A stretch of 64,000 nt of DNA from Thermohalobaculum sp039180675 (GTDB lineage Bacteria; Pseudomonadota; Alphaproteobacteria; Rhodobacterales; Rhodobacteraceae), in assembly GCA_039180675.1 (NCBI GenBank), contig JBCDDC010000017.1:1-64000 (forward strand), written 5' to 3'. The first letter of the stretch is position 1. The number at the start of each line of letters is the position of its first letter. This document shows, piece after piece, positions 17,058 through 26,097 of this stretch. The position numbers and the translations under genes were made by a program. Below the pieces are notes generated by a model. That model had not been told where the DNA came from. It worked only from the letters and a program-made list of their open reading frames with translations, and did no database searches.

Positions 17058-17814
17058 ACGGCCTATCCCGAGAGGGCGGGTGACGGGTTGCTCCCACAAG
17101 TCTAGAGGCCGGCGCCGCCGGGGCCTGGAGAAGACGATGCGTAGGATCACGCGCCGGGCCGACGGTCACGGAACGCTCCGCCTGACGACGGACCAAAGGG
17201 ATCAACCGCTTGGCGCCTGACGCATCAAGGGGCGTGCAGCCAGGAGTTGGGAAAGAGCAAACCACCGAGTGCGGGTTTCGGCCCCAAAGCCGCCATTCAT
17301 TGTCAGGCAGTGTTTCTGCAGTCGCGCTCCCGGAAGCTGGCCTTCGAGGCGAGTGCGAAAACAAAGCTACGTTGGCGGTCTGGATCTCGGATGACATGAA
17401 ACCCGATGGATGGTGACCAGTGATCGCTGGAAATCGGAGCGCGTTGCGCTGGTCGCGCTCACTCGACGTCTCCTGTGTAAATGCCGGCTTTGACGGAGCG
17501 TGGGCGTCTTCAGGGCGCGATCGCCGGAACACTTTTGGCTGAAGAGACCCTGCGTGGCGCGGGCTGCCTCCGTGCCCTGGACTTCGTGGCCGACAGTCGC
17601 GACTTGATTGTGGGATCCGAAGTCGAGCGTTAACCGCTAGCAGTCCGTTCTCGAATGGAGATGCATATGGACAGTGCACCAATCAAAGATGAAAGGGCCC
17701 GGGCCCGAGCGATTGGTAAAGGCTAACCGGGCGCACTGGAGTTGCGCATGCCCTTTCTATGATGATGGAGATACTCTCACACGTCTCGATCGCTAAACGC
17801 CAGACGAGACCGGC
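17058..17814. other. Gene-free stretch of about 750 bp
   Basis: No frame in this stretch has convincing protein character. Both strands show only shadow-like frames rich in Arg, Pro and Ser. The segment around 17265-17350 (tttcggccccaaagccgcc...) looks like degraded or intergenic repeat-type sequence. No RNA gene or terminator could be supported. Confidence 0.4.
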
Positions 17815-18747
17815 TCACCCTCGAACTCTGGCACGATAGGCGCCAGGCGGCTGGCCGATATGCGCTTTGAACTGCGTGGTGAAGTGGGCCTGGCTCGAAA
17901 AACCGCAGTTGAAGGCGATCTCGGCGAGGGTCTTGTTGCCATCCGACAGCATCTGCCGACCGATCTCGATCCGCCGTGCCGTGACAAAGGCATGGGGCGA
18001 TGTGTTCATCGATGCGCGGAAGCGGCGGCAAAAATGGTATTGGGAAAGGCAGGCCTCCTTGGCCAGGTCCTCGATCAGGATCGGGTCCTTGAGATGCGCG
18101 TCGACGAAATCGACGACCCGGGCCAGACGGTCTGCCTCGAGCGGCGCGACCCCGCTCGTTGGCATATCCTCGGCCGATCCCGCGGCCCGGACCAGGCTGC
18201 CGAGGAGGGTCATAAGGAGACCCTCGATGATGAGCGGCGCACCGGGTGATGCGCCTTTGCTCTCGTCCCAGATCCGCTCCATGAAGGTCGCAAGGGCTGG
18301 GTCGCAGACTTCCCGGCCATAGAGCGGCGCGAGCGGGTCGGTGTCGCGGTTGCAATCCTCGATGCCCGTCAAGGTCTCCAACCGCGTCCTCGGCACCGCG
18401 ATCAAAAGGAGCTGGTGCCTGCCCTCGCCCTTCCACTCCGCAACCGCATCAGCCGGCGCCAGGTAGAAGCTGCCCTTGCGCCCGGACAGCGCCGTCCGGC
18501 CATTGCCGCAGTTGACGGAGGAATGCGACAGCGTCCCTCCGGTCACCAACCTGAGGACCACATCGGAGATGGCTGGATCGGAGGTCTCGTGACTTCCCTG
18601 ATCGACTTTCACCAGAGTGAGCTCCGACCGGTCGACCCGGCGGCTCTCCTGCGGGAACTTCGCATAGAGACTGCTGTAGACGGACCCGTAGTCGAAAGAT
18701 CCGTGCTCGGTCAGGGCGTGCTCTTCTTCAGTCGCGACTTCGAGCAT
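17815..18747 (-). CDS. AraC-family transcriptional regulator
   Basis: A 310-residue regulator. Residues 1-195 are an effector or oligomerisation domain without a clear family. Residues about 205-305 are the AraC/XylS double helix-turn-helix: DLAKEACLSQYHFCRRFRAS (first HTH) and LAEIAFNCGFSSQAHFTTQF (second HTH), ending in the PPGAYRAR motif. It lies 114 bp downstream of an MBL hydrolase gene on the same strand and may regulate that gene and the DoxX gene. Confidence 0.9.
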   Translation of the reverse strand: MLEVATEEEHALTEHGSFDYGSVYSSLYAKFPQESRRVDRSELTLVKVDQGSHETSDPAISDVVLRLVTGGTLSHSSVNCGNGRTALSGRKGSFYLAPADAVAEWKGEGRHQLLLIAVPRTRLETLTGIEDCNRDTDPLAPLYGREVCDPALATFMERIWDESKGASPGAPLIIEGLLMTLLGSLVRAAGSAEDMPTSGVAPLEADRLARVVDFVDAHLKDPILIEDLAKEACLSQYHFCRRFRASMNTSPHAFVTARRIEIGRQMLSDGNKTLAEIAFNCGFSSQAHFTTQFKAHIGQPPGAYRARVRG

Positions 18748-18861
18748 TTGGCAGTCTCCTCATCTAAGGATCTGTCAGACCAGCACTTCTCAGAATGTGT
18801 CAGATCATCTTGACGGTATTTGGTGTGACCTGCAAGCGACTTACGCGATCCCGCCCCTCAA

Positions 18862-19782
18862 TCAGACGAGATGCGGGCGATAGCCATCGCCCTCGCGCGA
18901 CAAACCGATCAGCGCCTGGCTGTTGAGATGGGTCGCCGTGAAGGCGATCCCGTCCGCAGCAATCATGTCAAAGAGCGCGTGGCGGGTGGCGGCAGCGCCT
19001 TCGGGGTCGCTGTCGAGCACGTATCTCACCTCGGGATGCGCGAACTGGATCGCGTCAGAAATGAGTGCATCGCCGAGGAGCAGGACCTGTTGCCCATCGT
19101 CGTCGATCCGAACCGCGAGATGGCCTGGCGTGTGGCCCGGGGCCGGCACCAGCCAGATACCCTCGACGAGATCGGTCTCGCCCGCATGCAGGGTCTTTTC
19201 ATATGTAAGCGTTCCGACGATTGCCTGGATCAGTTGAGACAGCGGCTTGAGCGCAGGTGCGACTTGCGACGGGCGGTCGGGGGCGGTCCAGTAGGCCCAC
19301 TCCCTTTCGGCGATATGCAGCCGGGCGCTTGGAAAGACGCGCCTGTCGTCCCGCATCAGGCCGCCGATATGATCGGCATGCATATGCGTGATGATGATGT
19401 CCGTGATGGAGTCGGGATCGACCCCGGTGGCGACCAGCGCCTGGGGCAATTGACCGGTGTAGGGATACTTCGCCTGAAGCGTCGGGCCGGAGCCTGCATC
19501 GACAAGGATCCGGCGCGTTGGTGTCTCCAGAAGCCAGACATTGGCACCGGCGCGCACCGATGTCCCCAGCGCCGAAAGCGCCTCGACGGCTGCGGGAGAG
19601 CCGGGCTCCTGATCAGAGAAGGCCGCGGGAGGCAGATCGAAATGCCCGTCGGAGAGCGCGGTGATCCGAATTGACCCTGCCTTTGCGTCGGCCGCGCCCA
19701 CGACGGAAGCGGCGCCAGCGGTCAGACCGGCGCCAAAGAGCCCGGCGGTGAAGCCTCGGCGGGATAGCTGCATGAACGGCAT
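18862..19782 (-). CDS. Exported MBL-fold metallo-hydrolase
   Basis: A 306-residue metallo-beta-lactamase-fold enzyme with a twin-arginine signal (LSRRGFTAGLFGAG). The zinc motif is ITHMHADHIGG (HxHxDH), with later ligands in VPAPGHTPGH and LLGDALI. The overall pattern is close to the lactonase/quorum-quenching-type AttM-like and related exported hydrolases, but the substrate is not determinable. The upstream neighbour 65 bp away is a DoxX-family membrane protein. Confidence 0.85.
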   Translation of the reverse strand: MPFMQLSRRGFTAGLFGAGLTAGAASVVGAADAKAGSIRITALSDGHFDLPPAAFSDQEPGSPAAVEALSALGTSVRAGANVWLLETPTRRILVDAGSGPTLQAKYPYTGQLPQALVATGVDPDSITDIIITHMHADHIGGLMRDDRRVFPSARLHIAEREWAYWTAPDRPSQVAPALKPLSQLIQAIVGTLTYEKTLHAGETDLVEGIWLVPAPGHTPGHLAVRIDDDGQQVLLLGDALISDAIQFAHPEVRYVLDSDPEGAAATRHALFDMIAADGIAFTATHLNSQALIGLSREGDGYRPHLV

Positions 19783-19847
19783 CGCTCTCTCCTCAGGTCA
19801 GCAGTTGATCGACGACGGGGCCAAAGGGTTTGCCCTGCCTTGGTTGG

Positions 19848-20321
19848 CTATGGCTTCAGGCAATAGGCCCCGCCGCGGGTCAGCCAGACGGCGACAGAGG
19901 CGACGATGAGGAAGACCGGATACTCCCACCCGCCGCCGGGCATCGAGAACAGCCAGCCATTGGCCCCATGGTCAAAGAGGATCGCGCCGAAGAGCACTGG
20001 CAGCAATGCAAGCGCTGCGAGCCCGGGCCTGATCCCGAGCACAAGCATGATGCCGCCGAGGGTCTCCATCGCGAAGACGACATAGGCGAGTGCCCCGGGC
20101 AAGCCGAGCGAGGTGAAGTATCCCGATACACCGGGAAGGCCGAAGACCATGCCTTTGAGCAGCGGTCCATGGGCCAGATAGACGATCCCCAGCGAGACCC
20201 GCATAAGGGTCGCGCCGAGCGCTGCGCTGGCATGATCGGGGTCGAGGGACCGGCTGTCGGCACCATCGGCCGCGGGACGCACCGCTTGCGCGGAAGTCAA
20301 ACCGAGATCGGGAAACGTCAT
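19848..20321 (-). CDS. DoxX-family membrane protein
   Basis: Starting at the ATG at 20321 gives 157 residues with four predicted membrane segments (about 45-60, 75-98, 103-122 and 133-150). The DoxX pattern is visible in TLMRVSLGIVYLAHGPLLKG and AYVVFAMETLGGIMLVLG. DoxX proteins are small inner-membrane proteins linked to thiol/redox homeostasis or quinones. Probably co-transcribed with the MBL hydrolase. Confidence 0.8.
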   Translation of the reverse strand: MTFPDLGLTSAQAVRPAADGADSRSLDPDHASAALGATLMRVSLGIVYLAHGPLLKGMVFGLPGVSGYFTSLGLPGALAYVVFAMETLGGIMLVLGIRPGLAALALLPVLFGAILFDHGANGWLFSMPGGGWEYPVFLIVASVAVWLTRGGAYCLKP

Positions 20322-21012
20322 GTCGTGCGCTCCTCTGTTGAATGTCCCCTGCACCAAAGCACAGAGAGGCGAGTGAGGCTTTCGGCGACGGTCGAAAGAA
20401 TTTCATAACTCTGCGGTCTTGGCGCTCGCACGCCCGCCGCAACACCGCCCAAATCGATAAAGCCATCGCAGAGGGGCGGAAGAACACGGCGTAGTGAGCG
20501 GATAAAACTGCAACCGACACGCCGCGCTGAGGCGGCGTCGGGGAAGGATGCGACGACATGCAGGATGCTCAGAGAATGGGCCGCGGCTTGGCTTATGGCA
20601 TCGCAAGCCAGATGGCGCATGCAGCGCTTTCGGAACAGAGCCTGCCGGTCCACTCGGAAGCACGAGGCGCTGATCTTATCGGACCGGCGGTCCACGAAGC
20701 GGTCGAGATCTGCCGCGACGGCTTAGAGCGCTATCTGCTGATCGACCCCGCCACGCCCTCTGCCCGCCGGCCTATCGGACCCTCTCGGCTCCCGCCTCGC
20801 CGCAAGCGCGGAGTCTTGACGCCACACTCCGAACAGCACGCTTCTGAGCTCCCTGTCGACCGTCGCCGCCCGACTAGGCGCCCCGCAGCATCTTCATGTC
20901 GTCTGGGGAGACGGTCCGAACTGAGGCGGACGGTGCCCCTGGCGCCCTCCGCCTCTCTCTCTTTCGGCGGGCGACGAGGCATATGGCGATTATCGAGAAA
21001 GGAAGGCTGCCC
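20322..21012. other. Gene-free stretch of about 690 bp with a possible decayed coding remnant
   Basis: No frame here is convincing. A plus-strand frame from 20558 begins plausibly (MQDAQRMGRGLAYGIASQ) but turns Arg/Pro-rich after about 65 residues and runs into the Dps-like gene out of frame. It may be a decayed gene. The DoxX promoter should lie just right of 20321. Confidence 0.35.
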
Positions 21013-21498
21013 GTGAGCAACGCCGCCGCCAAACCGAATTCGTACCGCCCGCTCGGCACCTCCGGGCTCACCCAGGCGCTCTGCCACGTGCTTGGCAACA
21101 CCTGCCGCGTTGCACGCGTCGCCCAATGCTTTGGTTGGAACGCCATGGGCCGCGGCGCCCTCGAGGCCGAGCGATGCTACCTCAACCAGGCCGAGGAAAT
21201 GCATGGCGCGCTCGATCCGATCGCATGGCACATCCGCGCGCTCGGCGGGATCGCGGTGCAGAACTACTCCGACGATCTGGTGCGCATCGCCATGCCGAAC
21301 GGCGACACCATGCTGTGCCTGGCCGAGATGACGGCCACGATGAGCGACGCGCATCACGAGATCTGCCTCTCGATCTCCGCCGCGATGGATGTCGCGCGCG
21401 ATCTCGATGACCTCTCCAGCATGAACCTCCTCGCCGCCAGATGCAGTGCGCACAAGGCCCACTTCTGGCGCCTGAACCAACTCGCCTGCGATATCTGA
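21013..21498 (+). CDS. Divergent Dps/ferritin-like protein, ferroxidase ligands not conserved, Cys-rich
   Basis: The GTG at 21013 has a good RBS (AAAGGAAGG, about 6 bases upstream) and gives 161 residues, the normal Dps length; an ATG at 20983 is an alternative. The layout follows Dps: WNAMGRGALEAER corresponds to the HWNVRGP block, and LDPIAWHIRALGG to the DEIAERIRALGG block. The ferroxidase His (position before WN) is Gly and the Glu of the AER triplet is Trp, so iron oxidation as in normal Dps is unlikely. Eight Cys are spread through the chain, which is unusual for Dps. It may bind DNA or another metal, or be inactive. Homology is inferred by eye. Confidence 0.6.
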   Translation: MSNAAAKPNSYRPLGTSGLTQALCHVLGNTCRVARVAQCFGWNAMGRGALEAERCYLNQAEEMHGALDPIAWHIRALGGIAVQNYSDDLVRIAMPNGDTMLCLAEMTATMSDAHHEICLSISAAMDVARDLDDLSSMNLLAARCSAHKAHFWRLNQLACDI

Positions 21499-22121
21499 AC
21501 GGCAAAGGGTCGTGCGGAGGTCGTCGATGCCCCCTCAGTTCCGCCAAGAACGGTCGTTCGCGAGGCGTGCTCGACCTAGCAACTGCATTTCCCAAAGCTG
21601 CCAGTCGGTTCAGATGCAAAAGAGTCCGCCAATCGACCCCTCCGCTTCTCAAGACGGGATAATGATCTGGAAGCAGCCCGATCCAGCGAGAGCCAGGTGG
21701 CCGCGCAGCCGCTTGCTTCGGTCCTCGGCGAGCCCAGTCGCAGGCGCCGCCGGGACCGGCAGAAGGCGATGCACGGGAACGCACACCGGTCCAGTAAGGC
21801 GCGACGGTCACCGCGCGATTTGTCTGGGAACGCACCGGCTGAGCCACCGCCCGCTTCCTAGAAACATCAGGGGGGGGCAGAGTGTATTGCGGGAGCCCGA
21901 ACCGTGCGGGACAGCAAATCGCCGATTCTTGGTTTCGGTCCATGGCGGACGTTCGCGACTGGGTTTGGATTTTGTACCCGCGTTCCCGAATGCGGACGTT
22001 GGTTTGGCCCGCGACAGTCTGAGCCCGAGAAGGTCAGCTTTGCACTCTTGTTCGCAGGGGTGGCCCATGCTGGGTGGAGCCCCGGGAGGCTTAGGGCGGG
22101 GCTCCTGGTTTCTTTGGTGTC
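21499..22121. other. Gene-free stretch of about 620 bp
   Basis: Only shadow-like frames are present. The sequence around 21900-21975 (ttggtttcggtccatggcggacgttcgcg) is weakly similar in character to the 17265-17350 stretch. A hairpin near 22076-22105 is listed separately. Confidence 0.35.
22076..22105. terminator. Inverted repeat downstream of the HIBADH-family gene
   Basis: GGAGCCCC and GGGGCTCC form a perfect 8-bp stem with a 14-base loop, 17 bases past the stop of the leftward gene. No T-run follows in the leftward direction, so terminator function is uncertain. Confidence 0.35.
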
Positions 22122-22988
22122 TTAGCGGGTCATGCGGCGGAGGAGGCTGGAGGTGTCCCAGCGGTTGCCCCCCATCTTCTGGACCTCGCCGTAGAACTGG
22201 TCGACCAGGGCCGTGACGGGAAGGTGGGCGCCGTTGCGTTTGGCCTCGTCGAGGCAGATGCCGAGATCCTTGCGCATCCAGTCGACCGCGAAGCCGAAGT
22301 CGAACTCGTCGGCCAGCATGGTCTTGTGGCGGTTGTCCATCTGCCACGAGCCGGCGGCACCTTTGCCGATCACGTCGAAGACCGCCTCTCCGTCGAGCCC
22401 GGCCTTCTGGGCGAACATCACCCCCTCGGCGAGACCCTGGACGAGGCCCGCGATGCAGATCTGGTTGACCATCTTGGTGAGCTGGCCCGCCCCTGCCCCG
22501 CCCAGCCGCTTGCAGGCGCGGGCATAGGCCATGATGACCGGCTCGGCGCGGCCATAGGGCTCTTCATCGCCGCCGCACATGACGGTGAGAACGCCATTCT
22601 CCGCCCCCGCCTGGCCGCCTGAGACCGGCGCGTCCACGAAACCGATGCCCTTCTCGCCTGCCTTGGCGTGAAGCTCCCGCGCCACGGCGGCGGAGGCGGT
22701 TGTGTGATCGACGAAGACCGTGCCGGAGCCCATGGCGGCGAGCGCGCCGCCCTCGCCCGTGACCACCTCGCGCAGGTCGTCGTCATTGCCGACGCAGCAC
22801 ATCACGAACTCAGCGCCCCTGGCTGCTTCGGCGGGGGTGTGCGCCATCTTGCCGCCGTGCTCGGCCGCCCATTTTTCTGCTTTGGCAGCGGTCCTGTTAT
22901 AGACGGTCACCTCGTGGCCTTTGGCGGCCAGGTGGCCTGCCATCGGATAGCCCATAACGCCCAGCCCCAGGAAGGAAACCTTGGCCAT
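22122..22988 (-). CDS. NAD(P)-dependent beta-hydroxyacid dehydrogenase (HIBADH/GarR family)
   Basis: Starting at the ATG at 22988 gives 288 residues, the family's usual size. The Rossmann motif is FLGLGVMGYPMAGHLAAKGH, the substrate-binding block is FVDAPVSGGQAGAENG, and the catalytic Lys lies in GQLTKMVNQIC. These are signatures of 3-hydroxyisobutyrate and tartronate-semialdehyde reductases. GarR/GlxR-type tartronate semialdehyde reduction is plausible but not decided by sequence. No linked pathway genes are seen. Confidence 0.85.
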   Translation of the reverse strand: MAKVSFLGLGVMGYPMAGHLAAKGHEVTVYNRTAAKAEKWAAEHGGKMAHTPAEAARGAEFVMCCVGNDDDLREVVTGEGGALAAMGSGTVFVDHTTASAAVARELHAKAGEKGIGFVDAPVSGGQAGAENGVLTVMCGGDEEPYGRAEPVIMAYARACKRLGGAGAGQLTKMVNQICIAGLVQGLAEGVMFAQKAGLDGEAVFDVIGKGAAGSWQMDNRHKTMLADEFDFGFAVDWMRKDLGICLDEAKRNGAHLPVTALVDQFYGEVQKMGGNRWDTSSLLRRMTR

Positions 22989-23096
22989 TTTGTCCTCCAT
23001 CTCTCTCGGATCGCCCCGCTTTGCCACGCGCGAGGTTGAACCCCGGGGCGGCATCTGTTTGAAACTGGGCATATTGGATGGAAGTCAACCTGCGAC

Positions 23097-25595
23097 ATGG
23101 CCCGGGCCGGGTCAAGCGCGCCGGCCGGGAGCCGCTGCCACGTGACGTTGGTTCTGAAAAATCTGCTGCGCCTTCTGATCCTGATGCTGTGCCTGATCGG
23201 GGCGGGGCTCGGCGCCTCGTGGTACCTGATCTCGGGCTCGCTGCCCGACTATGACCGGAGCTGGACGATGGCCGGGCTCGAGGGTGAGGTCACCATCGTC
23301 CGCGACGCCAATGCCGTGCCGCACATCCGGGCCGAGAGCGCGCGGGATGCCTGGTTCGCGCTCGGTATGGTGCACGGGCAGGACAGGCTCTGGCAGATGG
23401 AGCTTGCCCGGCGGGCGGCGCAAGGCCGGCTCAGCGCCTATTTCGGCGAGCGGACGGTCGGGCTCGACCGGCTGGTGAAAACGCTGGATATCTATGGCCG
23501 CGCAAGCGCCTCGCTCGCCCATCAGACGCCCGAGACCCGGCTGGCGCTCGACGCCTATGCCGATGGGGTGAACGCCTGGATCCGCGCGATCAACGCCGAG
23601 GCGCTGGGCCGGGGCGCGCCGGAGTTCTTCATGTTCACCGACGGGATCACCCCCTGGGTGGCGCAGGACAGTATCGCGATCCTGAAGATGCTGGCGCTGA
23701 ACCTGAGCGGCGCGGCACGCCACGAGATCCGCCGGGGGCTGTTCCAGCTCAACCTGCCGCCCGAGCGGGTGCGCGACATCCTGCCGGAGTATCCAGGCGG
23801 CGCATCGACCACGGCGCCGCGCTTCTCGGCGCTTTTCCCGGGCGCGCGGTTCGCGGGGGTGACGGAGACGGCGGCAGAGGAGCCGCTGCCCTGGATGCCG
23901 GCCGAGAGGCCCGAATTTGCCGGTGCCTCGAACGCCTGGGCGGTGAACGGGAGCCGGACCGCGAGCGGCAAACCCCTGGTCGCCGCCGACCCGCATCTCT
24001 GGCTGCAGGCGCCGTCGCTCTGGCATCTGGCGCATTTGGAGGGCGGCGGGATGCGGGCGATCGGTGGGGCGATCCCGGGCATTCCTGCAATCCTGATCGG
24101 GCACAATGGCGAGGTCGGCTGGGGCCTCACGACCACGGGCGTCGATGACCAGGACATCTTCATCGAGCGGCTGAACCCCGAGGACCCGGCGCAATATCTG
24201 ACCCCGGACGGCTGGGAGGCGTTTCGCACCCGCGCGATCCGGATCGATGTCGTCGATGGGCCGACAGTCAGCGAGGAGGTGCGCGAGACCCGCCACGGCC
24301 CGGTTCTGACCGGCACGCAGTTCGGCGCAAACCGCGTGACGCCCGAGGGGCATGTGGCGGCGTTTGCCTGGACCGGGCTGCACCGCCAGGACACCACGAT
24401 GTCGGGCCTGATCCAGCTTATGGCGGCGCGGGAGCTGGAGGACGTGGTCGCAGCCTCGGCACTGGCGATCGCACCGGCGCAGAACGTCACGATCTCGGAT
24501 GGCGACGCGGTCGGGCAGGTCACCTCGGGCGCGGTGCCAAAGCGCTTTTCCTTCAGCCGCAGCCAGGGGCGCCTCCCCTCCCCAGGCTGGCTGTTCGAGA
24601 ACGATTGGCAGGGCTTTCAGCCGCATGCGACCAACCCGGTGGTGCTGCGCCCGTCGGAAGGGGCGGTTGCGAACGCCAACAACCGGGTGAGCGATGCGGA
24701 GTTTCCCGATCACCTGTCGTTTGACTGGGGCTATCCCTATCGCATCCAGCGGCTGACCAAGGAGCTGTCGAGCCGGGCCTTCCACTCCCGCGACAGCTTC
24801 GTCGCGCTGCAGACCGATACGGTGAGCGAGATGGCCCGCTCGGTCCTGCCCCTGATCGCGCAGGATCTGTGGTGGGGCGACCGGACCGGGCGTTCGGCGC
24901 AGAAGGAGAAGGTGCTGGACGCTCTGCGCGACTGGACCGGGGAGATGAACAAGCACGGGCCCGAGCCCCTGATCTTTGCCGAGTGGATGCGCCAGCTCAC
25001 CCGCCGCCTCGCGCTGGACGAGCTGGGCCCGCTGTTCCCGGATATCGAGGGGCTGCGCCCGATCTTTGTCGAACGGGTGTTCCGCGATATCGACGGCGCC
25101 GGGATCTGGTGCGATGTGGACAAGACCCCGGAGCGCGAGACCTGTGCTCAGATCGCGGAGCTTGCGCTCGACGATGCGCTGTCCGAGCTGACCGCCGAAT
25201 TCGGCCCGCAGATCGAGGCCTGGCGCTGGGGGCGCGTGCACCGTGCGGTCCACCGCCACCAGCCCTTTGGCCTGCTGCAGCCATTGGGGTTCCTGTTCAA
25301 TATCGAGCATGAGACGGCGGGCGGGAACTTCACCCTGATGCGCGGGCTCTCCTCGGGCAAGGGGCCGGCGCCGTTTGAGAACATCCATGCCTCCGGGCTC
25401 CGCGTGGTCTATGATTTCGCCGATCTCGACCGGTCTGTCTGGATCATCTCCACCGGGCAATCGGGCCATCCGTTCAGCCGCTGGTACGACCATCTGGCCG
25501 ATCTCTGGGCCCGCGGCGATGTCATCCCGATGTCGATGTCAGAGGAAGATGCCCGCGCCGGCGCGGTCGGGATCACGACACTGCGACCGCGATAA
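23097..25595 (+). CDS. Penicillin-acylase-family Ntn-hydrolase precursor
   Basis: An 832-residue precursor (or 817 from the GTG at 23142, placed just before the anchor). A hydrophobic segment (LLRLLILMLCLIGAGLG) is a signal or anchor. The alpha-subunit pattern includes VTIVRDANAVPHIRAE and FALGMVHGQDRLWQMEL. Self-cleavage should occur before Ser278 in AGASNAWAVNG, and this Ser becomes the N-terminal nucleophile of the beta chain. Later motifs GHNGEVGWGLT and EGAVANANNR (oxyanion Asn) support activity. The family cleaves amide bonds of beta-lactams, N-acyl-homoserine lactones or other N-acyl amides; the substrate is unknown. Confidence 0.88.
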   Translation: MARAGSSAPAGSRCHVTLVLKNLLRLLILMLCLIGAGLGASWYLISGSLPDYDRSWTMAGLEGEVTIVRDANAVPHIRAESARDAWFALGMVHGQDRLWQMELARRAAQGRLSAYFGERTVGLDRLVKTLDIYGRASASLAHQTPETRLALDAYADGVNAWIRAINAEALGRGAPEFFMFTDGITPWVAQDSIAILKMLALNLSGAARHEIRRGLFQLNLPPERVRDILPEYPGGASTTAPRFSALFPGARFAGVTETAAEEPLPWMPAERPEFAGASNAWAVNGSRTASGKPLVAADPHLWLQAPSLWHLAHLEGGGMRAIGGAIPGIPAILIGHNGEVGWGLTTTGVDDQDIFIERLNPEDPAQYLTPDGWEAFRTRAIRIDVVDGPTVSEEVRETRHGPVLTGTQFGANRVTPEGHVAAFAWTGLHRQDTTMSGLIQLMAARELEDVVAASALAIAPAQNVTISDGDAVGQVTSGAVPKRFSFSRSQGRLPSPGWLFENDWQGFQPHATNPVVLRPSEGAVANANNRVSDAEFPDHLSFDWGYPYRIQRLTKELSSRAFHSRDSFVALQTDTVSEMARSVLPLIAQDLWWGDRTGRSAQKEKVLDALRDWTGEMNKHGPEPLIFAEWMRQLTRRLALDELGPLFPDIEGLRPIFVERVFRDIDGAGIWCDVDKTPERETCAQIAELALDDALSELTAEFGPQIEAWRWGRVHRAVHRHQPFGLLQPLGFLFNIEHETAGGNFTLMRGLSSGKGPAPFENIHASGLRVVYDFADLDRSVWIISTGQSGHPFSRWYDHLADLWARGDVIPMSMSEEDARAGAVGITTLRPR

Positions 25596-25691
25596 TCTAG
25601 AAAATTTAGAGATTTGGGCGTAGTATCTAAATTGCGGGTGCTGGTGGGCGCCTGGATTACTGCTCTTGCAATTTACCGGGTGGAGTAACCG

Positions 25692-25979
25692 ATGAGCACG
25701 ACACGAATGGTTGCAGCGGCCGCGCTGGCCGTGGTTTTCGGCACGGCTGCAGTGGCGCAGACCCAAGGCTCGTTCTGGAACGAGAACCTCTATGAGCTGA
25801 CCAAAAAGCGCGAGGCAGAGGCCGCGGCCAAGAAGGCCGAACAGGAGGCTGCTGAGAAAGAGGCCGCCGAGAAAGAGGCCGAGGAACAGAAAGTCGCCGA
25901 CGGAGGCAATGGGGCCGAGACGGGCGAGCCGCTGTTCAACCCGGAGCCGACCGGCGACGAGGGCAACGAACACGACTGA
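25692..25979 (+). CDS. Small exported charged protein
   Basis: A 95-residue protein with a signal peptide (MVAAAALAVVFGTAAVAQ), an Ala/Glu/Lys helix (residues about 37-68) and an acidic tail. No family recognised. An RBS (GTGGAG) precedes the ATG, and a strong hairpin terminator follows, which supports a real single-gene unit. The AT-rich run at 25596-25640 could be its promoter. Confidence 0.6.
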   Translation: MSTTRMVAAAALAVVFGTAAVAQTQGSFWNENLYELTKKREAEAAAKKAEQEAAEKEAAEKEAEEQKVADGGNGAETGEPLFNPEPTGDEGNEHD

Positions 25980-26015
25980 CGCCGCGCCCGGCACAAAACA
26001 CTCTCGTAAAAAGGA

Positions 26016-26046
26016 AAAAGAGCGCCGGTTCTCCGGCGCTCTTTTC
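26016..26046. terminator. Strong bidirectional rho-independent terminator
   Basis: The stem AAGAGCGCCGG/CCGGCGCTCTT with a TTCT loop is flanked by an A-run on the left and TTTTCTT on the right. It sits between the convergent small exported protein gene and the polysaccharide export gene and should serve both. Confidence 0.9.
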
Positions 26047-26097
26047 TTGTATCCGATCGCCAGCCGCCCCAACGGGCGCAGGCGCTCGCCTCGCGGA

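Noticed and set aside
23112..25493. 793-residue minus-strand frame
   Set aside because: Antisense of the acylase gene, which has complete family motifs on the plus strand.
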